This document shows positions 25,695-34,880 of a stretch of 64,000 nt of DNA, one piece after another. The number at the start of each line of letters is the position of its first letter. Positions within the stretch are counted from its first letter, which is position 1. Source of the DNA: Negadavirga shengliensis (GTDB lineage: Bacteria; Bacteroidota; Bacteroidia; Cytophagales; Cyclobacteriaceae); contig NZ_JBHSJJ010000003.1 of NCBI RefSeq assembly GCF_042652345.1, positions 509,895-573,894 of the forward strand, given 5' to 3'. The notes below the pieces were generated by a model. That model was not told the origin of the DNA, searched no databases, and saw nothing but the letters and a program-made list of their open reading frames with translations. A program made the position numbers and the translations under genes.

Positions 25695-26825
25695 ATGATG
25701 ATAGAAATCAAAGGTGTGGGAACAAAGAATAAGGGAGCCCATTTGTTGTTGCTGGCCATTCTGCACGAGTTTGCCAAACGGGGGATGAAGGCGGATTTTT
25801 GTGCGGCCCCAGGTTTTGGTATGAATGCTATTGCCGCCAGTCAGCATGGAATGCAGTTAAAAGCTGGTTTAAAATCAAAAAAAAATTCTTGGAAAAGCAT
25901 ATTGCAGTTGCTTACAAAAAAAAGGCGTGGAAATCAGGGATCAATCAAAGATCATGAGATTGACTTGGTACTGGATGCTTCAGGCTTTGCGTATGGGGAT
26001 TTTTGGGGACACATGAAGCCACTCCAAAGGATGGATAATGTGATCAACGGAAAAGTCAGGCCAGACGTGAAAACCATCCTCCTGCCCCAAGCCTTGGGAC
26101 CCTTTAATGATGCCTACGTCAGAAGCGCCTTCCAAAAAGTGGTAAATAAGGTGGACCTGATATTCGCCCGGGACGAGCAATCTCTGGACCACTTAACCAA
26201 CCATTTTGAGGATAAATCCAAGTTTCTACTGGGACCGGATTTCACTAATCTCCTAGAAGTGGAAGGGAAAGAGGAGTATCCCGAAGGAAATATCGCCATC
26301 ATCCCGAACTATAAAATGAATGGGGAAGGGTATGAGAATTATTTGGGATTCTTAAAAAATTCGATTGCATATTTAATTAAGAAAAAGAAAAAACGTCCCT
26401 ATTTTCTAATCCACGAGGGTGTGCAAGACCGTGCTATTGCGGTAAAATTAAATCAAGATTTGCAAATCAATCTTCCCATTATTATGGAAGAGAATCCTTT
26501 GGATATAAAGCGGCGGATAAAATCTTGCGAGTTGGTGATTGTTTCCCGCTTTCATGGCCTGGTCAGCGCATTGTGTCAGGGCATCCCTGTGGTTTCCACC
26601 TCCTGGAGCCATAAGTACCGAATGCTTTTAAAGGATTATAAGCAGGAGGAATCGCTCTTCGACATCAATAATTACAAGATGGGTGACTTGGAGAAACTCA
26701 TTGAGGCTAGGTTAGGAGTATCAAAGGCTGAATATTACCATCAACAAAAGGACATTATATTGACACAAAAGGAAAGGGCCACCTTAATGTGGGATAAGGT
26801 GTTTGAATTGATTCATGCAAAATGA
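25695..26825 (+). CDS. Polysaccharide pyruvyl transferase family protein
   Basis: 376 residues, PF04230-type (CsaB/WcaK-like), GT-B-like fold. Diagnostic parts are the start EIKGVGTKNKGAHLLLLAIL, the middle LLPQALGPF and IFARDEQSLDHL, and the C-terminal CELVIVSRFHGLVSALCQGIPVV with the conserved His. These enzymes add ketal-linked pyruvate from PEP to sugars, giving the polymer negative charge. It sits between the nitroreductase and a glycosyltransferase with short gaps, within one transcription unit. Confidence 0.88.
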   Translation: MMIEIKGVGTKNKGAHLLLLAILHEFAKRGMKADFCAAPGFGMNAIAASQHGMQLKAGLKSKKNSWKSILQLLTKKRRGNQGSIKDHEIDLVLDASGFAYGDFWGHMKPLQRMDNVINGKVRPDVKTILLPQALGPFNDAYVRSAFQKVVNKVDLIFARDEQSLDHLTNHFEDKSKFLLGPDFTNLLEVEGKEEYPEGNIAIIPNYKMNGEGYENYLGFLKNSIAYLIKKKKKRPYFLIHEGVQDRAIAVKLNQDLQINLPIIMEENPLDIKRRIKSCELVIVSRFHGLVSALCQGIPVVSTSWSHKYRMLLKDYKQEESLFDINNYKMGDLEKLIEARLGVSKAEYYHQQKDIILTQKERATLMWDKVFELIHAK

Positions 26826-26837
26826 CCCCCTGTATTG

Positions 26838-28019
26838 ATGCCTCTTAGCGTTTTAAATTTCGCCAGCTTCATCCCTGTTTCCGGTTTACCCCAGGAAAAT
26901 GATATCTCCATCAAGATCTATGCGGATTTAAAAAGCCGATATGGTGTGGAAAGTGAATTTTATAAACCCGTTCCACATATCCCCAGCTGGATGGGAAAGC
27001 TTACTCCCGAACTCAAGAAAAGGCAAAGAATATTTTCCTCCAATACCTATAGGGACGTAAAATATGGCATAAAGGTAAACTTCCCCAGGTTCAATATGCC
27101 TTTTCAAAACAAATTGTCCATACAAAGCCATAAGTTGGCTAAACTCGATTATCTTTTATACGGCAGGCAAATAGAAAAAAGTATGGAGGGAAATGTGCCA
27201 GATCTGTTACATGGTCATGCCCTGTTTCCGGATGGATATATAGTTTACAGGCTGTCCAAGAAGTTTGATATCCCTTACATACTGACAGTGAGGGGGGGGT
27301 ATACCGACAGGTATATCACGCCAACAGGTAAAACGGTAATGGCCAGTGCCTCCTATATTACCACGCCCAGCTATAGGCTCTATGATGCCTTGTCATCCCA
27401 TTATTCCCATAAATTAAACCTACTGCCTCATGGGTTGGATGATGAATGGTTTGAGTCGCTTCCCAAGAAAATGGAACAGGGGAAACTCCGGTTGGTGACT
27501 GTTTCCAGGTTGTTGGCCATGAAAAACATCCAGACCGTCATACAAGCTCTTCCGGTCCTCAGGGCCAAGGGTTATGATGTCATTTATCACATCATTGGAG
27601 ACGGGGATTATGAACGGGGATTAAAACAATTGGCGGCGGACCTGGGAGTTCAGGATGCTGTGTTGTTCCATGGGTTCAGGGATGCCAGTTATATCAGGCA
27701 GATCTATAAAGAAACCGATGTTTTTGTGATGTTGTCTTATCCTGAGACTTTTGGGAGGGTATATTTTGAAGCCGCCGCACAGGGGTTGTATGTGATAGGC
27801 GTGAAAGATACCGGGGCGCATGGCTATCTGACAGATGAAGAAGGGAATTTTATCAATATTGATAAAAATCAATTAGTGAGTGTATTGACTGATTTGACCC
27901 CGGAAATCTTCGCCCTTAAAACAAAAAAATCCAAAGAGAAAATGCTTCGGTTTAAAAATGATTTTATCATTGAAAAATATTATAGGATCATTCAAAACAT
28001 AAAATCCGCATCCATTTGA
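26838..28019 (+). CDS. Glycosyltransferase, GT4 type
   Basis: 393 residues from the ATG at 26838; a TTG three bases earlier is in frame. GT-B glycosyltransferase with the typical C-terminal nucleotide-sugar site: LVTVSRLLAMKNIQTVIQAL, YHIIGDGDYERGLKQLA, VLFHGFRDASYIRQIYKETD and the EX7E region PETFGRVYFEAAAQGLYVIG. The N-terminal half has HGHALFPDGYIVYRLSKKFD, as in enzymes with lipid-linked acceptors. It overlaps the downstream gene region by a few bases if that gene starts at its TTG. Sugar specificity cannot be read. Confidence 0.88.
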   Translation: MPLSVLNFASFIPVSGLPQENDISIKIYADLKSRYGVESEFYKPVPHIPSWMGKLTPELKKRQRIFSSNTYRDVKYGIKVNFPRFNMPFQNKLSIQSHKLAKLDYLLYGRQIEKSMEGNVPDLLHGHALFPDGYIVYRLSKKFDIPYILTVRGGYTDRYITPTGKTVMASASYITTPSYRLYDALSSHYSHKLNLLPHGLDDEWFESLPKKMEQGKLRLVTVSRLLAMKNIQTVIQALPVLRAKGYDVIYHIIGDGDYERGLKQLAADLGVQDAVLFHGFRDASYIRQIYKETDVFVMLSYPETFGRVYFEAAAQGLYVIGVKDTGAHGYLTDEEGNFINIDKNQLVSVLTDLTPEIFALKTKKSKEKMLRFKNDFIIEKYYRIIQNIKSASI

Positions 28020-28030
28020 TTTCCCGGCTT

Positions 28031-29146
28031 ATGGAGAAAAAAAAAATTTTAATCGTATCCCGGTCGTTTTATCCGATGAATTCTCCCCGGGCGCTGCGCA
28101 CGACAGAACTCGCCAAGGAATTTGCCAGACAAGGGCACCAGGTTACCGTACTTGTCCCTAAGGTAGAGGAACATTTTGAATTTGAAAAAGAATATAACCT
28201 TCAAATAAAAGATCTTGGCCATGTCAGATGGAGTGGAGTGACTTTAAAAGGGAAAGGAATTGGTCTATTGACAAGAAGGTTTATCAGACGATTTTCAAAA
28301 TTACTGTTCGAATTTCCCGATATTCAGTTGTTCGGATTGGTGACAAGGGCGTTAAAAAAAGAATCGGAATATGATATGCTGGTGTCTGTTGCGGTACCTT
28401 ACCCCATCCACTGGGGGGTGGCGGCAAGCAGGAATAAATATCATCCGATAGCCAAAACCTGGGTAGCCGACTGTGGAGATCCGTACATGGGGCATAAAAA
28501 TGATACTTTCAGACGACCATTTTACTTTAAATGGGTAGAGAAATGGTTTTGTCGAAAAGCAGATTTTATTTCTGTGCCTTTTCCAGGAGCTAAGGAGGCT
28601 TATTATCCTGAGTTCAGAGAGAAAATAAGAGTGATCCCACAAGGGTTCTCATTTCCTGAGATAGTTAAAAATGTCGATAAAAAAAAATCCAGAGAATGCG
28701 TAGCATTTGCATATTCTGGAAATATTGGCAGTTATAAACATTATGCGATCCCATTTTTGCAGGAACTAGAAAATGTAAATGCTGCATTTGAATTCTATAT
28801 TTATACCAGAGAATTTGATTTTTGGCAACGCCATTGCTCGCCAAAGCTTCAGGAAAAATGTATCATTAGGAGTTATTTAGAAAGGGGAAAATTGCTGCAT
28901 GTACTTTCTGAAATGGATTTCCTTCTACATTTTCCTTATGAATTGGATGTTCAAAAATCGTTAAAGTTAATAGACTATCAATATCTTAATATCCCTATCC
29001 TCAGTTATCGGAACACAGAAGCCGACAAAATTAAATTAAATGAATATTTGAATTGGAATTTTGATCGGCGAGGTTTGCGGGAGGATATCAGTCAATACAA
29101 GATCGAAAACGTGACGAAGCAGTTTTTAAATCTGACCCTTCATTAG
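28031..29146 (+). CDS. Glycosyltransferase, GT4-like
   Basis: 371 residues from the ATG at 28031 (MEKKKILIVSRSFYPMNSP). An in-frame TTG at 28016 would overlap the previous stop. N-terminal GT-B signature SPRALRTTELAKEFARQGHQVTVLVP. Middle: WVADCGDPYMGHKND and KADFISVPFPGAKEAYYP. The C-terminal domain is shorter than usual, with FAYSGNIGSYKHYAIPFLQEL and KSLKLIDYQYLNIPILSY where an EX7E motif would lie. The family call is safe at fold level only. The stop is 3 bp before the polymerase gene. Confidence 0.75.
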   Translation: MEKKKILIVSRSFYPMNSPRALRTTELAKEFARQGHQVTVLVPKVEEHFEFEKEYNLQIKDLGHVRWSGVTLKGKGIGLLTRRFIRRFSKLLFEFPDIQLFGLVTRALKKESEYDMLVSVAVPYPIHWGVAASRNKYHPIAKTWVADCGDPYMGHKNDTFRRPFYFKWVEKWFCRKADFISVPFPGAKEAYYPEFREKIRVIPQGFSFPEIVKNVDKKKSRECVAFAYSGNIGSYKHYAIPFLQELENVNAAFEFYIYTREFDFWQRHCSPKLQEKCIIRSYLERGKLLHVLSEMDFLLHFPYELDVQKSLKLIDYQYLNIPILSYRNTEADKIKLNEYLNWNFDRRGLREDISQYKIENVTKQFLNLTLH

Positions 29147-29149
29147 ACG

Positions 29150-30388
29150 ATGTATAGAATTTCGGCTTCTTTAAGTGTGTGGATTATTTTCCTGATTTCT
29201 CCAATAATCGCCGTTTTGTATGCTTTTCGTTATCCAAAGGCATATTGGGTAAAGAATGTGATTTGGATGATGGTCGCTTTTCACGGAATGACCATGCCCA
29301 TAATCAGGGAAGGACTCGATGCCAATAGATATAAAGAGGCATTGCATAAAATGGCCAAGGAGGATCTTTCATTTGAAGGGATTGTTAATGCATTATACAA
29401 TGATGAGACCCGTTATGTTGATGTGATGCAGCCGATGGTGACCTACCTAGTCTCAATATTTACAGCTAATGAGACATTCCTTTTTCTCGTTTTTGGGTTG
29501 ATTTTTGGATATTTTTATTCGAGAAACTTATGGTTTCTAATTCAACAGAGCCTAAAAAGAAAACTGGATTTTTATGCCTGGGTACTGCTGATTATATTTG
29601 CGTTAATAGTTGCATTTTGGCAAATCAATGCTTTTCGTTTCTGGACCGCAGCCCATATATTTTTTTTAGGGACTATACAGATATTCTATTATAAACGACA
29701 GAAGGGTTGGTTATTTATATTATTAAGCTTATTAACACATTATGCTTTTATTATACCTGTCGTTTTATTGGTATTTCATTTTTTTTATAGAATCCCTTAC
29801 CAAATTTTGTTTTTCATTTTTTTAGCCACATTTTCCATAAGTGAGGTTGACTTCGGTGCACTCAACGAGCGATTAAAATCTTATACTCCTTCATTTTTGG
29901 AACACAGAGTGGATGCTTACGTTTCGGAAGAATATGCTGAAAAGAGAGCGAGTAAATCGGAGACAAGAAGTTGGCATGCGAAGTTTTATGGCAAGGCACT
30001 AAAATGGTCTATCTTTGTATTGATTGCTTTCCTATATGTGAAAAGAAAGCCTGTTTTCGGACCATACCTGTTTTTTGGGCGGTTATTTTCCTTTACATTG
30101 TTATTGTACTCCTTTGCAAATATAGCATCTATGGTACCTTCAGGGGCAAGGTATATGACCGTGACTAATCTTTTTGCGATGGGTCTTTTATTTTTGGTTT
30201 ATATATCTGTTGGGAAATCACTTAAAATGAACCGGGTTTTATTGATATTAACACCCTTTTTGCTTTTTTACGGGCTTGTTTCCTTAAGGAGCGGGGCAGA
30301 TTATATGGGGATAGATCTGATTTTGAGCAATCCTCTTATTGCGAGCGTCCTCAAATCTGATATTGCGCTGATTGAATTCGTTAAATAA
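29150..30388 (+). CDS. EpsG/Wzy-like polysaccharide polymerase
   Basis: 412 residues with about ten membrane segments. The architecture fits EpsG-type polymerases: an early charged loop (EGLDANRYKEALHKMAKEDLSFEG), the motif DVMQPMVTYLVSIF, central helices with FWQINAFRFWTAAHIFFLGTI (quoted in part) and a large loop ESKSETRSW-type region near residues 260-285. Polymerises flipped repeat units on the periplasmic side. Sequence conservation in this family is low, so the call rests on topology, the RFWTA segment and its location among glycosyltransferases. Confidence 0.75.
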   Translation: MYRISASLSVWIIFLISPIIAVLYAFRYPKAYWVKNVIWMMVAFHGMTMPIIREGLDANRYKEALHKMAKEDLSFEGIVNALYNDETRYVDVMQPMVTYLVSIFTANETFLFLVFGLIFGYFYSRNLWFLIQQSLKRKLDFYAWVLLIIFALIVAFWQINAFRFWTAAHIFFLGTIQIFYYKRQKGWLFILLSLLTHYAFIIPVVLLVFHFFYRIPYQILFFIFLATFSISEVDFGALNERLKSYTPSFLEHRVDAYVSEEYAEKRASKSETRSWHAKFYGKALKWSIFVLIAFLYVKRKPVFGPYLFFGRLFSFTLLLYSFANIASMVPSGARYMTVTNLFAMGLLFLVYISVGKSLKMNRVLLILTPFLLFYGLVSLRSGADYMGIDLILSNPLIASVLKSDIALIEFVK

Positions 30389-30395
30389 CAGGTGT

Positions 30396-31535
30396 ATGTC
30401 TGTAAAGGGAAAAATAAGAAGGCACTTGATCAACCTACGGGGTTGGAAAACCGGGAGGAAAATTGTGGTCTTTGAAAGCGATGATTGGGGAAGCATACGC
30501 ATGCCTGACAAAGCGGCCTACCGGGCCTTTTTGAAAAAAGGTTACCCGGTCGACCGTATCGCCTATGAGAAATTCGATTCCCTGGCCAGTGAAGCGGATT
30601 TGTCCCTTTTGTTCGATACCTTAAGTCAATTCAGAGACCACAAGGGCAAGCATCCTGTGATCACCGCCAACGTGATCATGGGCAACCCGGACTTTGAGAA
30701 AATCAAAGCCTCAGGATTTGAACAGTATTACTATGAGCATTTTACCGAAACCCTGAAGAAATATCCCCGGCATGGCAACAGTTTTGCCTTATGGCAGGAG
30801 GGGATGCGGAAAGGTTTGTTTTTTCCCCAATACCATGGAAGAGAGCACCTGAATGTGAGCAAATTCATGAAGGCCTTGCAGGCAAGGGACAAGGACACGC
30901 ATTTTGCTTTTGAATACCAATTGCCGGGTGCCATTCCCCATGGCATGCCTCCCCGGGGCAATGCTTATGTGGAGTCCCTGCGATATGATTCCGAGCTGGA
31001 CAAGTGGGAAAAACTGGCCTTCTTTTTGGAAGGTTACCGGCAGTTTGCGGAAACCTTTGGCTTTGCCTCCAAAACGGTGATCCCTCCCAATTATACCTGG
31101 TCGCCGGATTATCACCCCAAAGCGGCCCAGGCCGGGATCGGCTTTTACCAGGGCATTTGGCAAATGAAGGAGCCGTTGCCGGAAACGGGAAAAAGAAAAA
31201 ACAAACTGCATAAAATTTATATGGGAAAAGTAAATGCCTACGGACAGCGCTTTTTGATCCGGAACGCGGTTTTTGAACCTTCTCTTTTCAAGCTGGGCAT
31301 CAAGGATCCGGTGGGGAATTGCCTGCGGGAAATCTCCACAGCTTTCCTATGGAAAAAGCCGGCCATCATTACCAGCCATCGCCTGAATTACATCGGTTAC
31401 CTGGATGAGGCCAACCGTGACAGGAATTTGAAGTTGCTGGCCGAATTGATCCGTAAAATATTGAAAAAATGGACGGATGTGGAGTTTCACCATTCCGCAG
31501 GCCTTGCCACCATGATAGAAAAACCTGACAAATGA
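30396..31535 (+). CDS. Polysaccharide deacetylase-like protein, paralogue A
   Basis: 379 residues from the ATG at 30396. No signal peptide. The start LRGWKTGRKIVVFESDDWGSI places an acidic pair (DD) on a first beta-strand, as in NodB-type carbohydrate deacetylases. YHGREHLNVSKFMKAL supplies a His pair, and the C-terminal AIITSHRLNYIGYLDEANRD a further His. The same three blocks occur in the paralogue at 41708-42838. I infer a metal-dependent deacetylase acting on a nucleotide- or lipid-linked intermediate in the cytoplasm. The pattern differs from classic NodB motifs, so the function is tentative. Confidence 0.65.
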   Translation: MSVKGKIRRHLINLRGWKTGRKIVVFESDDWGSIRMPDKAAYRAFLKKGYPVDRIAYEKFDSLASEADLSLLFDTLSQFRDHKGKHPVITANVIMGNPDFEKIKASGFEQYYYEHFTETLKKYPRHGNSFALWQEGMRKGLFFPQYHGREHLNVSKFMKALQARDKDTHFAFEYQLPGAIPHGMPPRGNAYVESLRYDSELDKWEKLAFFLEGYRQFAETFGFASKTVIPPNYTWSPDYHPKAAQAGIGFYQGIWQMKEPLPETGKRKNKLHKIYMGKVNAYGQRFLIRNAVFEPSLFKLGIKDPVGNCLREISTAFLWKKPAIITSHRLNYIGYLDEANRDRNLKLLAELIRKILKKWTDVEFHHSAGLATMIEKPDK

Positions 31536-32593
31536 AAACGGCGGTCAAGAAGATCATTGAGAAACACCGGTACAGCAGTGTAGTGAAGGCTTGGAAAAAA
31601 CGTCACGCTCAGGTATTTCGGTTACATCCTCATTTGCTTCAAAATACTGGAAAGCAAATTTTGGCAGATCATGTGGGTTATTGGAAGCAGTTGAAAATGA
31701 AATTTTCAACTGAAACCTTTCGGATCTGTCATCAGCTTTCCGGTGTAAAGGATAAAAGGATCGTTCCCGAGGAATTGTACCAGGGATACATTGAACCCCG
31801 ACTGAATCAACCCGCAGTAAGTGATTTTTTTTCGCACAAAAGCTTTTACCATCATTGGCACGGAAGCGGAATATTTCCGGCCACTTATTTCCATAAGATT
31901 GACGGGCATTACTATAATGACCAATGGGAAGTTGTCGGGATAGAAGATGTGGTGGAGTGGATTAAGACAAGCCCCCATCAATTTGTAGTAAAACCCAATT
32001 TTGGCTCCTATGGCGGAAAGGGCGTGCAGTTTGTGACCCAACAGACGGAAGGACTGGAAACTTTGCTGTCTGGAGATCCAGGGTGGGTATTGCAAGAGAG
32101 AATTCGACAACATGGTGTTTTGGCGGTCTTCCATCCGCAAAGCCTGAATACGGTGCGGGCCCACCTGTACAGGAGTTTGGAAAGCGGGGCGTTTGTCTTT
32201 TTGCACGGTGCCCTGCGCATGGGAAGAGATGGCGGACTGGATAACGTGTCGGATGGTGGGCTGGTATCATTTATCAGGAAAGACGGCAAACTTCATGGTC
32301 ATGCGCTGGACAAATACGGAGACAGGCTGGAAGTACATCCCAATTCCGGAAAATCTTTTGATATGACATTGCCGAATTATGATGAACTGAAAGGGGTAGC
32401 CCTTAAAGTGGCCAGGAAGATATTTTATACCCGGGTAATCGGATTGGACATGTGTTATGATGCGGATGGCAAGTGGAGGGTGATTGAGGTCAATACCCAG
32501 GCACAGAGCATCCGTTTCGCACAATACGCGGGAATTCCTTTTTTTGGGAATTACACGGATGAAGTAAAAAATAGGGCAGGTTGCTTAGTTTGA
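31532..32593 (+). CDS. Sugar-transfer-associated ATP-grasp protein 1
   Basis: 353 residues; overlaps the preceding stop by 4 nt (ATGA). ATP-grasp fold with the nucleotide-binding lysine and glycine-rich loop in FVVKPNFGSYGGKGVQF (~residue 150), the middle strand VLQERIRQH, then LNTVRAHLYRS and the metal-site segment RVIGLDMCYDADGKWRVIEVN with the catalytic Glu and Asn. This matches the ATPgrasp_ST family (PF14397), known from polysaccharide loci but without an established reaction. ATP-grasp enzymes usually join a carboxylate, activated as acyl phosphate, to an amine. Four more members or relatives lie within 14 kb. Confidence 0.8.
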   Translation: MKTAVKKIIEKHRYSSVVKAWKKRHAQVFRLHPHLLQNTGKQILADHVGYWKQLKMKFSTETFRICHQLSGVKDKRIVPEELYQGYIEPRLNQPAVSDFFSHKSFYHHWHGSGIFPATYFHKIDGHYYNDQWEVVGIEDVVEWIKTSPHQFVVKPNFGSYGGKGVQFVTQQTEGLETLLSGDPGWVLQERIRQHGVLAVFHPQSLNTVRAHLYRSLESGAFVFLHGALRMGRDGGLDNVSDGGLVSFIRKDGKLHGHALDKYGDRLEVHPNSGKSFDMTLPNYDELKGVALKVARKIFYTRVIGLDMCYDADGKWRVIEVNTQAQSIRFAQYAGIPFFGNYTDEVKNRAGCLV

Positions 32594-32660
32594 TAATAAC
32601 GCATAATAAAAATACCTGTACAATCGGATCAGGCTACCTGACATAAAAATTATTGGGAAC

Positions 32661-33716
32661 GTGAAAAAGAAGTATTTGAGCATTGTAAGAAAAATATGCA
32701 GCGGTATAGACAATCAATACGAAAAAACACATCTACTTCTTAGCTATAAAAAATCGAGGCTGAGTGCCCTTCTCAATATTTATAAAGTTCGAAAACTCAA
32801 TGGAAGGAAGGCAGTTGATAAGCGGCTAAAAAGAAAAATCAAAGCCTACTGTAAAACCAAATTCGGGTCAAAAAACTATTGGCCCTGGATTGCCTTGTAC
32901 ACAGAAATCAGAGGTGAATTTATTCCCGGATGGATACCGAATGATTATTACAAGTTTAATTTGTTGCCAAAAATGAATTATAATAATCTAGGCAAACTTT
33001 CGGGGCTTAAAGCCTTTGATCATAAGTTGTTTCCGGATCACACGCTCCAGCCGATATTGATCAAGGTGGGGAACGCGTTTTACGATTCCGATTTGGTCCC
33101 GCTGACCTGTGCTCAGGCTTTGGAAAAATTGAAGTCGGCGGAATATGAAGTGGTACAAAAAAAAGTAATGGGAAGTGGGGGGAAGGGCGTGTATTTTTTA
33201 AACCCTAAAGAAATAGATGAATCTGTTCTCAACAAAGGATTTGATTATATCATACAACCTGTCATAGAACAGGATAAAACATTACAGAGCCTTAATAAAG
33301 ATTCTTTAAATACGTTTAGGGTATATTCTTTCCTAAATAAAGAGGGGGAAGTTAGTTTGCTGAAGATTTTTCTAAAAGTGGGTAAAGCGGGTTCAAGGGT
33401 TGACAACCTAAGTTCTGGGGGAGATTTTATTCCCGTGGACAAATCGGGTTATTTGGAGAAAGTAAGGTATTCCAACTGGGGCATTGTATCGAACACGGAT
33501 CAGGTATATTATACCTCCAACAAGTTGCCCTATTTTGACAAGCTTGAAGAAGTTTGTATTTCTGCGCATAGAAAATTCCCCTTCGTTCATTTCATCGGAT
33601 GGGATATCGCCATCAACAAATTCCAGGAACCCGTTATCATTGAATGGAATGCAGACCATCCTCTTTTTTGGATCTATGAAGCCACCAAAGGCCCATTTTG
33701 GAAAGTCATCCCCTAA
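32661..33716 (+). CDS. Sugar-transfer-associated ATP-grasp protein 2
   Basis: 351 residues from a GTG at 32661. ATPgrasp_ST type. Basic N-terminal ~70 residues, then KFGSKNYWPWIALYTEIRGEF and GWIPNDYYKFNLLPKMN. ATP-binding strand EVVQKKVMGSGGKGVYFL, then IIQPVIEQDK, LNTFRVYSFL, the loop SRVDNLSSGGDFIPVDKSG, and the metal site FIGWDIAINKFQEPVIIEWN. Clear paralogue of the next gene (same blocks, same spacing), pointing to a local tandem duplication followed by divergence. Confidence 0.8.
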   Translation: MKKKYLSIVRKICSGIDNQYEKTHLLLSYKKSRLSALLNIYKVRKLNGRKAVDKRLKRKIKAYCKTKFGSKNYWPWIALYTEIRGEFIPGWIPNDYYKFNLLPKMNYNNLGKLSGLKAFDHKLFPDHTLQPILIKVGNAFYDSDLVPLTCAQALEKLKSAEYEVVQKKVMGSGGKGVYFLNPKEIDESVLNKGFDYIIQPVIEQDKTLQSLNKDSLNTFRVYSFLNKEGEVSLLKIFLKVGKAGSRVDNLSSGGDFIPVDKSGYLEKVRYSNWGIVSNTDQVYYTSNKLPYFDKLEEVCISAHRKFPFVHFIGWDIAINKFQEPVIIEWNADHPLFWIYEATKGPFWKVIP

Positions 33717-33751
33717 AATAAAAAAGGAAATTTAAAAAGATCATCAAATTT

Positions 33752-34816
33752 ATGAGCGTTGATATAAGAAAGTTAATCATAAAAGGAGGGGAACGCTTTG
33801 ATACTTGGCGGAAACTTGTCGCATCCAGAAAAATGGCTGTGGATATAAGGAAGAAAATCGTAAATAAGAAAGGAGGCAGTGTAATAGACAGCGGTTTGGA
33901 GCGCACCATTAAAGCCTATGCAAGGGATAAATTTGGCAGTACGGATTATTGGCTTTGGTTGGCCACCTATACAGAGTTGCGGGGTGAGTTTAAAGCGGGA
34001 TGGGTACCGGACGATTATTACCAATGTACCTTGATTCCCTTCCTTAATCCAGGTGAAAAATCCCATTCGAGCACGATGAAAACCTTTGAATTCCGGCTTT
34101 TTGGTAATTATGCCATTAAACCTTTGTTTCTGCTCATCAATCAATTGTTTTATGATCCGAATTTTTGTGTGATACCTATAGATCAGGCTGAAATGATTCT
34201 GAAGGAATACAATCACGAAGTGGTCATCAAAACAGATACAGGCGCAAGTGCCTTTTCCACCCGTTTTCTGGACTGGAAAGACATTGATTTGAAGGATTAT
34301 CTGAAACTCAAAAAGAATCTTGTCTTTCAGCCGTCTGTGCAGCAGCACGCTGCCATTAGTGCCGTTTATTCCCGTGCCATCAATACGTTAAGAATCACTA
34401 CTTTTCTGGATCAAAATATGGGTCCCAAAGTAATGTATATCAAGTTGCGTCTAGGGGCAAATGGATCCAAGGTAGATAATGTGAAAACCGGCGGTTTATC
34501 GGTTTTCATTGATAAAGAGGGCACGCCCTTCAATCAAGCCTATGACAATTTAGGATTGCCTATTGGAGATAGCCATCCGGACACGGGGTTTAAGTATCGA
34601 GATATCCGGATTCCCAATTTTGAAAAGGCGCTGACCATCTGCCGCGAATCGCATAATGATTATCCTTATGTCCGTTTCATCGCCTGGGACGTGTATATTG
34701 ATAAAGATGCCGAGCCGAAATTGATTGAATGGAATGCCCTCAAACCGGATGTTTGGATAAATGAAGCATTGATCGGTCCTATTTGGGATCCTGATTTACT
34801 GGAAAACAATCATTAA
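33752..34816 (+). CDS. Sugar-transfer-associated ATP-grasp protein 3
   Basis: 354 residues. Same layout as its neighbour: DKFGSTDYWLWLATYTELRGEF, GWVPDDYYQCTLIPFLN, EVVIKTDTGASAFSTRFLD at the ATP site, VFQPSVQQHAAI, INTLRITTFL, SKVDNVKTGGLSVFIDKEG, and FIAWDVYIDKDAEPKLIEWN. The glycine-rich loop is altered (TDTGASAFS in place of MGSGGKGVY), which may change nucleotide handling. It starts 35 bp after the previous gene. Substrate unknown. Confidence 0.78.
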   Translation: MSVDIRKLIIKGGERFDTWRKLVASRKMAVDIRKKIVNKKGGSVIDSGLERTIKAYARDKFGSTDYWLWLATYTELRGEFKAGWVPDDYYQCTLIPFLNPGEKSHSSTMKTFEFRLFGNYAIKPLFLLINQLFYDPNFCVIPIDQAEMILKEYNHEVVIKTDTGASAFSTRFLDWKDIDLKDYLKLKKNLVFQPSVQQHAAISAVYSRAINTLRITTFLDQNMGPKVMYIKLRLGANGSKVDNVKTGGLSVFIDKEGTPFNQAYDNLGLPIGDSHPDTGFKYRDIRIPNFEKALTICRESHNDYPYVRFIAWDVYIDKDAEPKLIEWNALKPDVWINEALIGPIWDPDLLENNH

Positions 34817-34880
34817 ACATGAGGGACGAATTTCCTTACTTTATGAGACAGCTAAAACTCTTTTTATAACTAACCAATGC